DNA from: Choristoneura fumiferana
Taxonomy: Eukaryota; Arthropoda; Insecta; Lepidoptera; Tortricidae
Direction of reading: 5' to 3'
Assembly (NCBI RefSeq): GCF_025370935.1
Contig: NC_133476.1
Location: 8,174,240 to 8,238,239 of the forward strand
Length of the DNA stretch: 64,000 bases
The notes beneath the pieces are model-generated. The model was not told the DNA's origin. It worked only from the letters and a program-made list of their open reading frames with translations, and made no database searches. The position numbers were made by a program, and so were the translations under genes. The number at the start of each line of letters is the position of its first letter. The first letter of the stretch is position 1. This document shows positions 35,735 to 46,930 of this stretch, one piece after another.

Positions 35735-35945
35735 ATTGCTGGACGGGGTTTGAACCCGCACCTCCTGTAGTTTTAAGCACAAGAGACGTCCAACCAGTCA
35801 AAAATAGTAATCACTTTCCATATCGAAAATACAAACTGAGACATGGATGCACAGAAAAACCAGAAAAAGAGACCAGCACTGGGAATCGAACCCAGGTCCT
35901 CAGCATTCCGTGCTGCGTGCTATAACCCCAACACCACTGCTGGAC
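35735..35945 (-). mobile_element. Two adjacent tRNA-like SINE heads
   Basis: On the minus strand, about 35945-35838 reads CAGCAGTGGTGTTGGGGTTA with the B box GGTTCGATTCC, then GTGCTGGTCTCTTTTTCTGG and TGTGCATCCATG. This is a SINE head common in Lepidoptera. A second tRNA-like unit at 35815-35735 carries GGTTCAAACCC between GGACG and CGTCC. Neither forms a complete tRNA. Confidence 0.6.
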
Positions 35946-36983
35946 AGGAATCTAGACACGAATTTTTCCTATGCATACATATCTCAGGTTGCTTAATTCT
36001 ACTTTGCTACTTAAGCAGCAGCACTAGCGACATCTATGTGACGTCGATAGACGTCACACTCTTTCGGAACCAACCGCTCACCTAGATAAGAGATGTCGCT
36101 ACTAAGCAATCATAATAATGATATGGTTTTCTCAAAATTTCCAAATTTGGTATCGTTGAAATAAAAAATACAAAAAGACTCCAAAAACCAATCATAGTAA
36201 TCACTTGCAATAGTTGCAATACGCCAATAGTGCCCCCGAGATGGGCAAATCTCAGCCGCCAGTCCATTCCAAATTTTGCACGAACGGGGCAAGTAATAAC
36301 TCGATTCCCACCGGGTTACCTAAATTTTTTACTTGACATACATGCATCCGCAATCATACCTACCTACGCAAAACACGCCTCTTTCTTTCTCTTCAGTTTG
36401 TTTTACGAAAAGTTCATGCGACGCCACTGCTGCCTTAACCACATAGTGGTGATCACAAACTATCGAGGTAGTGTCAATGTAGCAACTTTTTAGTCGGGTA
36501 GTAGCATTATGGAACTTAGCAGAGACAAAGTTTCAAAAATCACACTTCCTAGTGGAGATCTCGTAAAATACTTACGTAAAGAACATTGTCGTCTCTGCGA
36601 AGAGTTAGAGGATCACGTTTCTCCGATATTTCCTATCTTCAGTCACAGATGGAATGCAGCGTGCTCACTATGGCGTAGAATCGAACTAATTTATATTATT
36701 TCTGAATTGGCGCGTAGCCTTGGCGGGATGCGGGCTGACCTCGTACATCACAATTATTCCGGTGGACTCGCTGTGAGGTATTGCAGCTGTGGCGCGCCAT
36801 AGCGCAACGGACAGACGAATCGTTTTGACAAAGAACTGCTCCTGTTTCAAAATTGGTGTGTTTCAAAAGGTTTCAAAAAAAGAACGCAGATAGAATTTAA
36901 AAAACACTGTACACAACTTGCATGAATCATTTTTGTAACACATTACAATAATTTTCATTCCGTTATTTGCGCTCGACTCTTAT
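35946..36983. other. Unassigned sequence
   Basis: The plus-strand frame 36509-36802 (97 codons, starting MELSRDKVSKITLPSGDL) is not recognisable and has no supporting signals, so it is not called. Confidence 0.45.
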
Positions 36984-37217
36984 ATGTATTAAAGTATGTA
37001 TTCATCTACATAAGTATGTTTATCTGTTCCTGGTATCCTTACCTGATGGTATCCATAGTACAGTCAAGGGCAAAGATATCGACATGGCCAATACAGTCGG
37101 CCAATAAAGTCGTGTATACATGTTTTTGTAACTTTGGCCGTGTCGATATCTTTGCCCTAGACTGTACAAGCTTTGCTTACTTTGGGACTAGGTCAATTGG
37201 CGTAAATTGTCCCATGA
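36984..37217 (+). mobile_element. SINE body interrupted by a MITE
   Basis: It contains AAGTATGTTTATCTGTTCC on the left and AAGCTTTGCTTACTTTGGGA, CTAGGTCAATTGGCGTAAAT and a GATTTATTTATTTG tail on the right, as in 25715-25935. The head is missing. The MITE at 37061-37164 splits it. A GGTATCC word is duplicated just before the insertion. Confidence 0.75.
37061..37164. mobile_element. TA-flanked palindromic MITE (CAGTCAAGGGC family), copy 1
   Basis: The termini CAGTCAAGGGCAAAGATATC and GATATCTTTGCCCTAGACTG are inverted repeats, with TA on both sides (37059-37060 and 37165-37166). TA duplication is the mark of Tc1/mariner transposition. The same site without the MITE is seen at about 25906 (CATAGTACAAGCTTTG). 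Confidence 0.85.
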
Positions 37218-38585
37218 TTTATTTATTTGTTTAATTGTAATCATATATAAATGTTATTTATGTTTTGTTTTTGTATTGAATAAGATTGTAAACCATACAT
37301 TCATAAACATTTTGGTAAACAAACAAAACATGAGTTAGGATAAACAGCTACCACGACTTGATAACTAAGTATACCTAAAAAGTTTTTCTGTGACTAGTTT
37401 AAGCAAACCTATAAAGCTAAGGGGTATCTTGGTCTTTCAAGCAACGTTTTTCTATACATGAACATAATTATTTTTATTTCAAGACTATGCACATATTCAT
37501 TTGTTCATAACGATAAAAAGGGCGTTTAGAACCTACACCCGACTTCATCGTTCTAATCTACATCAGTCACAGTACAGTGGAGGACAAACTATACATTTCA
37601 AAATCATCTACTTATTACAATAAGAAAAAAAATGCATATTGTTCTGAACGGTACAGTCATACACTAAAGCGATTGATATATAATTAATGTTCAACAACAA
37701 GCATGCATCTTCATAGCCTCGGGGTCAAGGATGATAAATCGCTATTTGACCGCCCTGTAAATTATGTTACTGATTATATTCACTTGGCCACTTGAGCGTC
37801 TGGCTTTCTCGGGTAGAATTTTTCTAAGTATTTACAAGCTATTATTTAACTTCATCTCGTATATTTGTTTGTTGTCTTACAAGTTCATTTGATCCACTTC
37901 TATTGCTTGGCTTGACTTGAAATTATGTAAACAAACATAGGTTGTCACATAAGGACGGCAATGCAACTGTCGAGGAAAAAAAACAGTCAGCAAGAAAATG
38001 GTATTTGGTTCAATTATTATAAACAATACAACGTACAAATGAGAATGCGATGAAAGTAAGAAGACTTACTTTCATCCCATATTTAGTAACTGCATCCTTC
38101 TCAAAAAAGCAAAATTGTATTATCATGGAACTAAAGCTGGAATTTTAGTGAACGCCCGCTTTCTCTGCCCAACTCACACTTGCCCCGTTTTTTGCTGCAT
38201 TATAAGAGCTACTTGTTTACTGCATCGAAAGGAGACTGGCCCTTCATCGGTCGTTGACCCCGCAGCCTCGCCTTGGAAACACAGACTATGCTAATATCAA
38301 TTTGTTCCAACGAAAAAATCTAGGTCCGTATGTCCTTCAGTCGATATGTGACCTATTTTCTCGTACGAGTTAAAATTAGAGTTATTTTTAAAGACACTGA
38401 TATGTTACGACGATTCTTTATAGTAAACATATTTTAGAGTTTATTATTTTTTGTGCAGCACTTTGTCTTGGTCTGGCGCCGCCATTTTTTATTGGGAACT
38501 ATATACTTTATACTATACATTTCTACTATATAATTTCTACTATACATTTTTTGAACATGAAACTACCGTGAGACTCACTCATATA
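37218..38585. other. Unassigned sequence
   Basis: AT-rich, no gene found. Confidence 0.5.
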
Positions 38586-38742
38586 AAATGATATTGTAAC
38601 GGATAACTCACGTCTTAAACCGAGTTTAGCTCGACATGTTTCGGGCTATTTCGTAGCCCTTCTTCTCAGGAGCACGCGAACGCCCGAAACATGTCGAGCT
38701 AATCTCGGTTTAAGACGTGAGTTATCCGTTACAATATCATTT
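38586..38742. mobile_element. Long-arm foldback with hammerhead-like loop
   Basis: Arms of 61 bp (38586-38646 and 38682-38742) differ at one position and enclose a 35-bp loop. The minus strand has CTGAGAAGAA, a perfect GGGCTA/TAGCCC stem, then GAAAC, and the arm GCTCGACATG pairs with CATGTCGAGC after it. This order (stem III, stem I, CTGA, stem II, GAAA, stem III) resembles a hammerhead ribozyme, although the CUGANGA core is altered. Confidence 0.75.
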
Positions 38743-38764
38743 AATATATATTTTTTGCTGTCTT

Positions 38765-39373
38765 TTAGATTTGTCACTACATTGCGATACCCTTGTTATT
38801 ATATCTATCCCTAAGAAATATATTGGTCATCAAATTAATCAAATCTGTCTCTAAGTATGTCATCAGATTAATGTAAACCGTATCCTAAATTATAGTTTGA
38901 TCATCAAAATTCGATCACCAAATAAATGTTTGTAGTAGGTACTTGAGTCTTGGATGTTTGTATGTATTTAAGTATATACTCGTATGTGTACTCGTTGTTT
39001 AGAACTCATAGAACAAACTTTGCTTAGTTTGGGGCGGGGTCAATTGGTGTAATTTGTGAGAAGATATTATTATTATTTCATTCATTGTATATATGATGAT
39101 CAATATTATTTTCTGATTATAAATAATTTTTAGGGAGCCATTTCTATATTGTTTGGTGATTCAGTTTTAGTGACACATCTATTATTTTGGAACCCAATAT
39201 AATTATTTGATGATCAATATTATTTCCGAGTAATTTTTAAATATTATTTAGGTAACCGTTTTAATAGTATTTTGTGATTCAATTTACGTAACAGATCCAA
39301 CTATTTTAGGAACAAATATTATTTATTAGGTCGCCGAAAACGCATTTATTAGGTGATCAATAAAATCATACCC
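38765..39373 (+). mobile_element. Composite dispersed repeat, copy 2
   Basis: It parallels 19807-20587 block by block: TTAGATTTGTCAC, AAGAAATATATTGGTCATCA, the SINE fragment at about 38938-39062, TTTGATGATCAATATTATT, TATTAGGTCGCCGAAAACGC and the closing GATCAATAAAATCATACCC. It lacks about 115 bp found before the SINE fragment in copy 1. Confidence 0.75.
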
Positions 39374-40224
39374 TTTTTTATTTGTCACTTGTTCGGAATA
39401 CCTAGTGACTTAGTTTCTGTGGCTTTTATTACCTACAGGTTTTTTTTAACAATTGAGGGTACATTTTATAAATTCACCAAGTAAGTTTCACCACGTAAAC
39501 ATTAGAAACCATCATCAGCAACAAGCTTTTTCATGAGTTTTTTTTTTTTTTTTTTTTTATTACCTACGTCAGTTTAGTTATATTTAATTTTCCAAATCGT
39601 ATTACATCCACGTGGCCACTTCCCTTAGTCGATTTGACTTCAAGCTTGGTACATATTAAATAGCATGGAATTTAGCAATTAATTAGAATGTTTTATTCGA
39701 AATTCTCACGGGATAGACAGTAGCCAATTTTTTATTCTTACAGAGCGAAGCCGTGGGACTAAGCTAGTGTACGTAAAAGTAGCCAACGAAATCTGCGTAA
39801 CTTTAAGTACCTAGTACCTACTGGGACTGGAGAACCAAGTTCGCTTCTCTAATTATGCTCACTATCCTGCTCTACAGGTTTTACACGTCTTTCTATAAAT
39901 AGTAGTTCTCTACTGCTTTCGAAACGGCACATGACGAATCCAAACAAGAGACTGCATACCTTATATTCAGTGTACTGTAGTCCATGATCATAATACCGGG
40001 TTGCCGTTTATTTCCTTTTAGGATTGGCCGAATAGTGGCCCAGTCGCAACTGGTAGGAATGAATTTCGTAGACCGCTTGCACTTTCAATGTGGTCCGTAT
40101 GCGATTAAATATTGGTTCAGTCTGAATAACTTGCAATTCTTAAGTAAATTAAACATGTGACAATGGTATCGTAACCCGGACAGCGATAAATTTGTCCTAA
40201 TTTCGCGTAAACATACTATATTCG
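39374..40224. other. Unassigned; contains oligo-T tract
   Basis: A T run lies at about 39538-39559. Otherwise featureless. Confidence 0.5.
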
Positions 40225-40440
40225 AAGCGGGTCAGCGAAACCATCAAAGTTGGATGCCTTTTGAGTCCTTTCTGAGATTGGCTTTGTTCGTAAACTGTTT
40301 AATAAGCTTTAATAAATAAGTTTCTTGCCGGATTCTTCTCAACAGAGGTTTTTTCGAACCGGTGGTAGATTTTTTTGACATGGTTAAGTGCTTGTTATAG
40401 CCTAAATTGAATAAAAATATTTTGACTTTGACTTTGAATA
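40225..40440 (+). mobile_element. Retroelement 3' end with TTTGACT tail
   Basis: It includes GCCGGATTCTTCTCAACAGA and TTTTTCGAACCGGTGGTAG. It ends AATTGAATAAAAATATTTTG then ACTTTGACTTTGA, an AATAAA signal before a short tandem tail. This 3' end type is recurrent in Lepidoptera (recollection). The minus-strand open frame over it is fortuitous. Confidence 0.6.
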
Positions 40441-42552
40441 ATTTCATCCGGTATTTGCGTTTACTAAGATTTTCTGCCTAAAACTAGGGCAGTTGGAACA
40501 GATTTCCTTTAGATTTATCTCACTGTTGTATTTTTTCAATTGAAATTGCTATATTGTATTGATAAAAAATCATACATTCATTTTGTTTGTTTCATTGACA
40601 TGATTACATTACTTAATTACTAACAAAAGGCAAGAAAAAAGGGAAATTATGTGCTAGAATGAGAATTCTTTTTATTATTTATCCAAAGCATAATATAACT
40701 ACATCTTTCTCAAATTCGCTTAAACGTTTTTTGCTATGAACCTAAAGACTTCAGAAACATTCATGAATGTTTGTCATCTATGACCAACTCGCATTTGGAA
40801 ACCTTCTTTTTTTGCTGCACAAGAGCTGCTTGTTTACAGTATCAAACGCGTAAAACATTTAACGCCTATTTCCATATGCTTTTGATCGCTATTTTTGATC
40901 AGTGTACGCATTTCCAAAGGCTTCAAACCATTTACAATCTAGACGCTGCTGTCCAATTTCCAATTGAGTTGCCAGTAATGGTTTATGAATCTGTATTGAA
41001 TATTATTGAAAAGAAAACATCTCCCGCTGTGCTATTCAAGTGAAACTTTTTAGGTAGGTATGCTTTCTAATATCTAAAGTCGACTTTCCCAACTAAATGT
41101 CTGTCTCTGTCTGTCAACAATTTTAATAATGGCTAAGTAGATTAATTCACGATCTAACCAAACCCCTTGGCAAAGTTGAAATTATCTATTGCCATCTTTT
41201 TTAAAATTTGGACCGATCTAAGGAAGAAAAAAAACAATATTTTATACGACGACTGTGGCAAGGCTTAAGGTAACGTCCTGTTTTTACCAGTTTATGTATG
41301 TTTGTTAGTATAAATTTAAGTTTGTTCCACTGTAGCCCCAAGACTTTGGAGACAATAGGCTTCATTTTATACGAACAAAACTATTATCGAAATTATATGC
41401 AAATTAGGGCGGAATTTACATGCAAATAACAAAACGATTTTTTTCAGTTTTATTTAATAATTTCTTGTTTTTTTTTTGTTTAAGTAAATATTTGAGAAAG
41501 TCTTATTCTCTTGTTATGTTGGAACAGCGAGGTGGTAAATTATCAACTCTAAAAATTATACCGGATGTTTCCTATAATCGAAAGAATAGAAAAAAATATA
41601 TTTGAATTATAATAAAAATCGCTGAATTTTCATTAGCAACAATTCAATTCTTTCAGCAGATGTTGGTTAAATGTTTTTGTTTCAGATTTATAGGTAAAGA
41701 TAGTTATGTCTTAGATTTTTATCACAATTAGAGTACATAGTGGCAGTAGAAGTAGAACAGGTTGAATTAAATGTTTTCAATTAATCAGATAAATAAGACT
41801 CTGCGGATCAAAAGGTAGGATTATTTTTGTACAGTTATACTTTAATTTACTTACCTGAACACATTTTGACATTTATGTTAATTGATATTTAATTATTTGA
41901 TTATTTTTGGATTTTATTTCGGTCAGTTATTATTGAAACTTTTTCATGTTGCCTTGGTAAAATTTTAAAGACACAGTTCACTAAATTACAAAAAAATGTC
42001 TCGCTAAGTTATGTTAAGTCTACACTGAAAGCTCTTTTATATGTTTTACTCAAATAATGTCCTTTGTGTACACTGTTTATATGTGTTATAAAGCCATCAC
42101 TATTAAAATATCAATGTGAGCTTTGCCAAAATAATTTACTAAACGCTTTAAGACTTCGAAAAATATCATCTCTGCATAAGCAAGTCACTCAAATCAAGTG
42201 TCCAAAAAAAACTAAATAAACATTAACTAATTAGAAAAGAGCTAATTATTTTCCAATCTACGCTATACTGTACGCGGCTGTTACCCAAGATGACCAAGGT
42301 CCGGACTATCCTGCATCTGCGCATAAATTACAGGCTCTGTGGTCGTGGCTGGCGGCCTCTTTGCCAAACCATAAACAAACTAGAGGCACCGACAGCCGGC
42401 AAAGCCTTAAAAGTGTCTGGACATTACGATATTCCTTCGATACCTATTTATGTGCGCCATTGTAATGGGGTATTTGAACGCCAAAGCGAAGGGTCTTTTT
42501 TGTATTTTTGCAAGGGAAACCATATATAACCCAAACAACAAAAAATTGGAAA
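40441..42552. other. Unassigned 2.1-kb stretch
   Basis: Short AT-rich frames only. The 90-codon frame at 40771-41043 shows no motif. Confidence 0.5.
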
Positions 42553-42692
42553 ACCCCCGACTTTGTCACTTCAAAGTTCATAATCTTAAAAACGGTTGAA
42601 CCATGTCTAAGAACCATCGCTAGAAAACCTGCTTTCAAATGACAAAAACCGCATTCAAATCGGTCCACCCATTTAAGAGCTACGGTGCCACA

Positions 42693-42763
<71 letters not shown>

Positions 42764-42813
42764 ACACACATAGCGGTCAAACTTATAACACCCTTCTTTT
42801 TGCGTCGTGGGTT
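42553..42813 (+). mobile_element. AACCCCCGAC-family repeat with CA microsatellite
   Basis: The left end AACCCCCGACTTTGTCAC and the right end GCGTCGTGGGTT are short inverted termini. Inside lie AACCATCGCTAGAAAACCTG, GGTCCACCCATTTAAGAGC and GTCAAACTTATAACACCC. It is the most complete copy here. It has no coding capacity. Confidence 0.7.
42695..42760 (+). repeat. (CA)33 microsatellite
   Basis: Sixty-six bases of uninterrupted CA inside the AACCCCCGAC-family repeat, growing from the CAGACACACA present in other copies. Open frames crossing it on both strands are artefacts. Confidence 0.95.
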
Positions 42814-43683
42814 AAAAAGAAGGCCTCGTGGACCCGAGAAACTAGAAGTAAACTACGAACAGGGCGACGAAAATAAATAACTGCCAATAATTCGGGAAGC
42901 TGAATTTTTATAATCCAGATATCGATTTTTCGCTATTAGCTGTGGGAAGTTCTAATCAAAGCTAACCTATCCAAAAAAAAACTAAGTTATGAGTGAGAAG
43001 TAGGGTAGTAGAACTCGTTCGGATCGGAGCTTCTATAAATAAGCACATAAGATAATTTGAAATGCACTAAAGAAGAGCCAGGCAAGCAAAAAGTGATCAT
43101 AATCATAGATAAGAAGTATTTAAATAAAAATAAAACTACAGCTTTCAAGATCGCTGTTTGCATTTAACAAGTCCAATCTAAAAATAAGGGCACAATTGCA
43201 TTTTAAATCACGTTGGATTACCGTGCGTATCATTTAAATTTCATTAAAATGTTAGTAAATTAGCAAAGTTTAAGTAAAAAGCTTCCAATTTTAAGGCAAT
43301 CGTTGTGTGTACCGTTGCGCTATTGGACGGAACTAATAAGGCAATTCCACGTTGTTTCCCTGGGTCATGGATGTTACCGTGTTGATGAGTCCAAATTTTG
43401 TAAGCTTTTCACTAACTTCGCCTCGTATACACATTTATTTATTTCCTTTCAAATCTTGCATGTTAATTTTGATCAACTACTAATGATCGGATTGATTTGA
43501 AATCTTTGTATACATTTATGTAGATTTTACGACAATGCAATTACTTACCTACAGTCAAGTATTTATACGAAATTTTTCAACTAAAAAGAAAAGTATTCTA
43601 TTGTGTTGCATTTCACCTCCTCTCACCTTGCAATCTGGCGAATACTAGTATAAAATCTATAAAAGTTGTATAAAAAACTATTA
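42814..43683. other. Unassigned sequence
   Basis: Nothing recognisable. Confidence 0.5.
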
Positions 43684-44052
43684 AATAATTTATTGAATCA
43701 GGCGTTACTTTGCGGAGGTCCATATCAATGAACTAAAATAATTTCCTTGCTCACCCGCGACCTTACGATAGCTAAGCTTATGCAAAATATGCGTGTTCAT
43801 GCAGTTCCTCCACCTGCACACTGTAAGAACACACACAAATCACACAAACCCATCTATCACCACCACCACACCACACTGACGCGTTTCGGACTCAAACAGA
43901 GCTCATCTTCAGAGTGACACAACCGTACACCATGCTACCAGTTGTTAGACTAACGAACCACAACCACCGTTTTAACTTGTCACTGTAACTCCCCAAGTAG
44001 CCACATACGTTTTATGAAACAAAACAAAACTACCCACAAATTATTAATATAT
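43684..44052 (+). mobile_element. Penelope-like repeat, copy at 43.7 kb
   Basis: It begins AATTTATTGAATCAGGCGTT, then GGAGGTCCATATCAATGAAC, GCTCACCCGCGACCTTACGA, a CACC-rich tract and ACGCGTTTCGGACTC. On the minus strand the last part reads CTGAAGATGAGCTC...GAGTCC-GAAACGCGTCAG, which fits a CUGANGA-stem-GAAA hammerhead core with one weak pair. It ends near ACTACCCACAAATTATTAAT. Hammerhead motifs are known in Penelope-like elements; that assignment here is inference. Confidence 0.6.
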
Positions 44053-44796
44053 TTTTTAATTTTTTTAAAAAACTATTACACAATTTATAATTATTCACAA
44101 ATTATTCCCTATTCTTTTCTACTACCCATGTTTATTTACTAGCTTTTTCTAGAGTTATTTACTAGAATCTATTATGTATTTGAAATTGCTTCTTTTTATC
44201 CCAAAGGTCCTTCCCACCTACACCATAAATTATAGAACCAAAACTGAAAGCTAACAAGACCAAAGGGTAAGACTATAATCATCCACATTCTACAGTGAGA
44301 CCCTCAGGCCATATTCTTTTCCACCTAAGTGTCTGAAGTGCGAAGGACTCGATGGTTCCATCGTTTCAAAACCAGCTCTCGCTGCCCCGGGTCCCCTAAA
44401 AACTGGCTCCATGCATTCCGCGTCGTTTTGTTTGTCTATCTGTATTACGTCAGGCGGTCGTTCGCCCTCGATGCGCGGGTTTTTACATCGAATCGGGTCA
44501 AAAATTTGGGTTGAACCACGTTGAACTCGAATATCGGACGTTTGTTCACCTCTCTAGGTCGTGGTCTGGATTTGGTTCATATTTGACGTCGATAACCATT
44601 TTTATTTGTGGGCTTCTTTTTCCATCAAATGCCGTGATGGCTTTATAAGTATCTAACTATGTCGTATATCGTAGGATTTTATTTTGTTTTGCCACATTGC
44701 CTTTGTCAAGAATTTTGTCGGATCCAATAAAGTCCTACATATAATAAAAAAACAGCCAAGTGCGATTCGGACTCGAATATTATCTTTGATAATATT
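44053..44796. other. Unassigned; small repeat remnant at its end
   Basis: AGCCAAGTGCGATTCGGACTC near 44754 looks like a remnant of another common lepidopteran repeat. The remainder is unassigned. Confidence 0.45.
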
Positions 44797-45003
44797 CCGA
44801 GCAAGGACCCCGTGAAGTTCCCGTCCATGCGACGGGCACCGGAGGAGAGGTAGACCTAGAAGGAGATGGCGGGACGACTTCGACCGATTCCAGTCAGATT
44901 GGCAAGAGCTGGCCAAGAGTAGAGACGAATAGAATAAGAAAGGGGAGGCTTTTGCCCTGCAGTGGGACACATTATAAGCTAGCTAAAAAACAAAAAAAAA
45001 AAC
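44797..45003 (+). pseudogene. RTE pol C-terminal fragment with A-rich tail
   Basis: The frame reads GHRRRGRPRRRWRDDF, then FQSDWQELAKSRDE, a stop where W is expected, then KKGEAFALQWDTL and a stop, followed by an A-rich tail. It corresponds to the lost end of the 3050-4862 relic but is a separate, 5'-truncated insertion of a related element. Confidence 0.8.
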
Positions 45004-45376
45004 GTTTGTTACCTCAGAACTCCGTCATTTATGAACCGATTTGTTTTTTTTTGCGTTCGTCTAGTAGGAATGTCTTCAGTTAGGTCCCATAAGCACCAAA
45101 TCAGGATCTAATGATTGGCTGTTAAGGAAATCGAGGGAACTCATAAATGTTGTAGGGACACCTATAGTAAATTGGATATATTTAGTAGTAACTCGTGCAT
45201 TTGCCCTTGAAAATCATCATTTGGTGAAGTGGAACTGATGATGCAGACCACAGTTGACCGTCGAAGTTACTACTCAATAACAAGTATTTCACGGGCTGAA
45301 TTTTAATTACTTTGACGCAGTTGCTAAGCAATTAATGCTCCTCGTAACGCATATGGTTAAACGGCTGGTGAAGCAC
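45004..45376. other. Unassigned sequence
   Basis: TGGAACTGATGATGCAGACC near 45231 resembles a repeat common in Lepidoptera, too short to delimit. Confidence 0.45.
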
Positions 45377-45575
45377 CAGTGCCCTATAGTATAAGTTTTC
45401 GGTTACAAAATACGTCACGATCGCGTTCGCGTTAAAATCTCAATTTATATTATGGAAACACGACCAGTGCCTCTAGCGTAACGTTTGCGACGTTCGTGTT
45501 TCCATACAAATTGAGATTTTAACGCGAACGCGATCGAGACGTATTTTGTGACCGAAAACTTACACTAAGGGCACA
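45377..45575. mobile_element. MITE with GCGTTCGCG arms, copy 2
   Basis: It starts CAGTGCCC and ends GGGCACAGG. The arms carry TTTTCGGTTACAAAATACGTC-like and GATCGCGTTCGCG blocks in mirror image. Same family and size as 16701-16896, sharing loop words such as CTCTAGCG in opposite orientation. Confidence 0.8.
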
Positions 45576-45719
45576 GGACTCCTCAATAATGAACGTCACA
45601 GCATCGGAAAAGGCAATCTTTCGTAAAAGGTTGACATTAAAGCAGTTGATATTAAAGTATTGTATCTTAGATTATTTTATTTACACTAAAAAGCGTGAAA
45701 ATAAAATTTTATAACAAAT

Positions 45720-45926
45720 AATTTAGCCGACTACAACAAACCATGAAAATATTTTTCTACCAGTCTGAAGTCGGTCGGTGCCTCAGCACGAGCCAGCAGG
45801 AATATAAAGTGCGTAGGTGAGGTAGATGACTATAATAGGTCCACTCCTGCTAGCTCGTGCTGAGGCACCGACCGACTTCAGACTGGTAGAAAATTATTTT
45901 CATGGTTTTTTGTAGTCGGTTAAATT
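45720..45926. mobile_element. Foldback MITE, about 207 bp
   Basis: The left arm TTTAGCCGACTACA through CTACCAGTCTGAAGTCGGTC and GGTGCCTCAGCACGAGC is mirrored by the right arm ending TGTAGTCGGTTAAAT. Arms of about 75 bp are nearly identical, around a 45-bp loop. Confidence 0.8.
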
Positions 45927-46499
45927 TATTGTTATATTTTTTTTTCATTCAATCATTTATAACAATATAAGTACTTATAGATATTTATTTTGTCACAAAT
46001 TTACCCTGATGCTCGCACACTGACCTAATGATGGACGAGTGTGGTCTAAAAAGGAAATCCTACTTGCGAGTTGCGCCCGCGCAACCGATACGCGAGTCTA
46101 GCGCATTTATGATTACAACCATTTAAATACACACACAATAAACGTCCAACACGATTCTTTATTTTTCATTTGTAGATTTCTTGGAGCCTAATTTGATTAA
46201 GCTATTAAAGGAAAATTCAATTTTAATATTAAATTGGGCGGTATTTCCACGCTAATATAACTATTTAAAAAAAAAACTATTTTAATTACATTTGGGCTCT
46301 GATAGTTTGTTGGATAATATATACAAGTAGGTAACTTACGTAAAGGTAGGTTAGATAAAATATTTTCTTGAAAACCTGTTAGGGTTATCATTTTGTGACA
46401 TAGCATCTTATGATCTCGGCCGATAAATAGGCAAAACGGGAAACAATTTAACGGCCGGGGTCGATTCCTCAAACTTTTCACCCCTTTAAAAACCCTCCC
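45927..46499. other. Unassigned sequence
   Basis: A short GC-rich word pair lies near 46066-46090. No gene. Confidence 0.5.
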
Positions 46500-46930
46500 C
46501 CCCCTTTACACCCTATACCTCCTCCAGTAAGAAGTAGTGGGTCCCTGACAGACTTTCAAAGACGTTGTAAGGCCTGGTTTCTTGGTGTGCAGAGTGGGGA
46601 GGAATGGGGAAGATGATTTTCCTCTTTTCTTTTGATTGAGTTATTGTGATGTGATGTCTTCATGGATGTAAAAAAACACCAATATATGTAAAAAAAATGC
46701 GCATGTGAATTGATGGTATTTATTAGGGTTATGGTTTATGGGGGCGACTGAAAAACAGCGTCTGTTAGCTAAGGGAATTTGTTCTGCAAGGCGCAGGCAT
46801 AAGCTGAGTCGCTTTCCCTTTTGATAGTTTGATTGTACTTATTATTTGTTATGTACCTATGTAGAATTTGTAAGCAAACTATTAAATAAATATCTTTTAT
46901 TATTATTATTTATTATTGTTATTATTATTA
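46500..46930 (+). mobile_element. Retroelement 3' UTR with ATT tail
   Basis: GGGTCCCTGACAGACTTTCA and AAGACGTTGTAAGGC, then GGTTTATGGGGGCGACTG, AAATAAATATC and an ATT-unit tail at about 46893-46930. The order is that of a non-LTR 3' UTR with AATAAA and a short repeat tail. No pol is attached. Confidence 0.55.

Noticed and set aside
36509..36802. 97-codon plus-strand ORF as a gene
   Set aside because: No recognisable domain, no splice or promoter context, and similar-length open frames occur by chance in 64 kb.
42444..42876. ORFs across the CA microsatellite
   Set aside because: The Cys-Val and Thr-His runs are translations of (CA)n.
45231..45285. Hammerhead core at CTGATGA near 45236
   Set aside because: The downstream element is GAAG, not GAAA, and no flanking stems pair.
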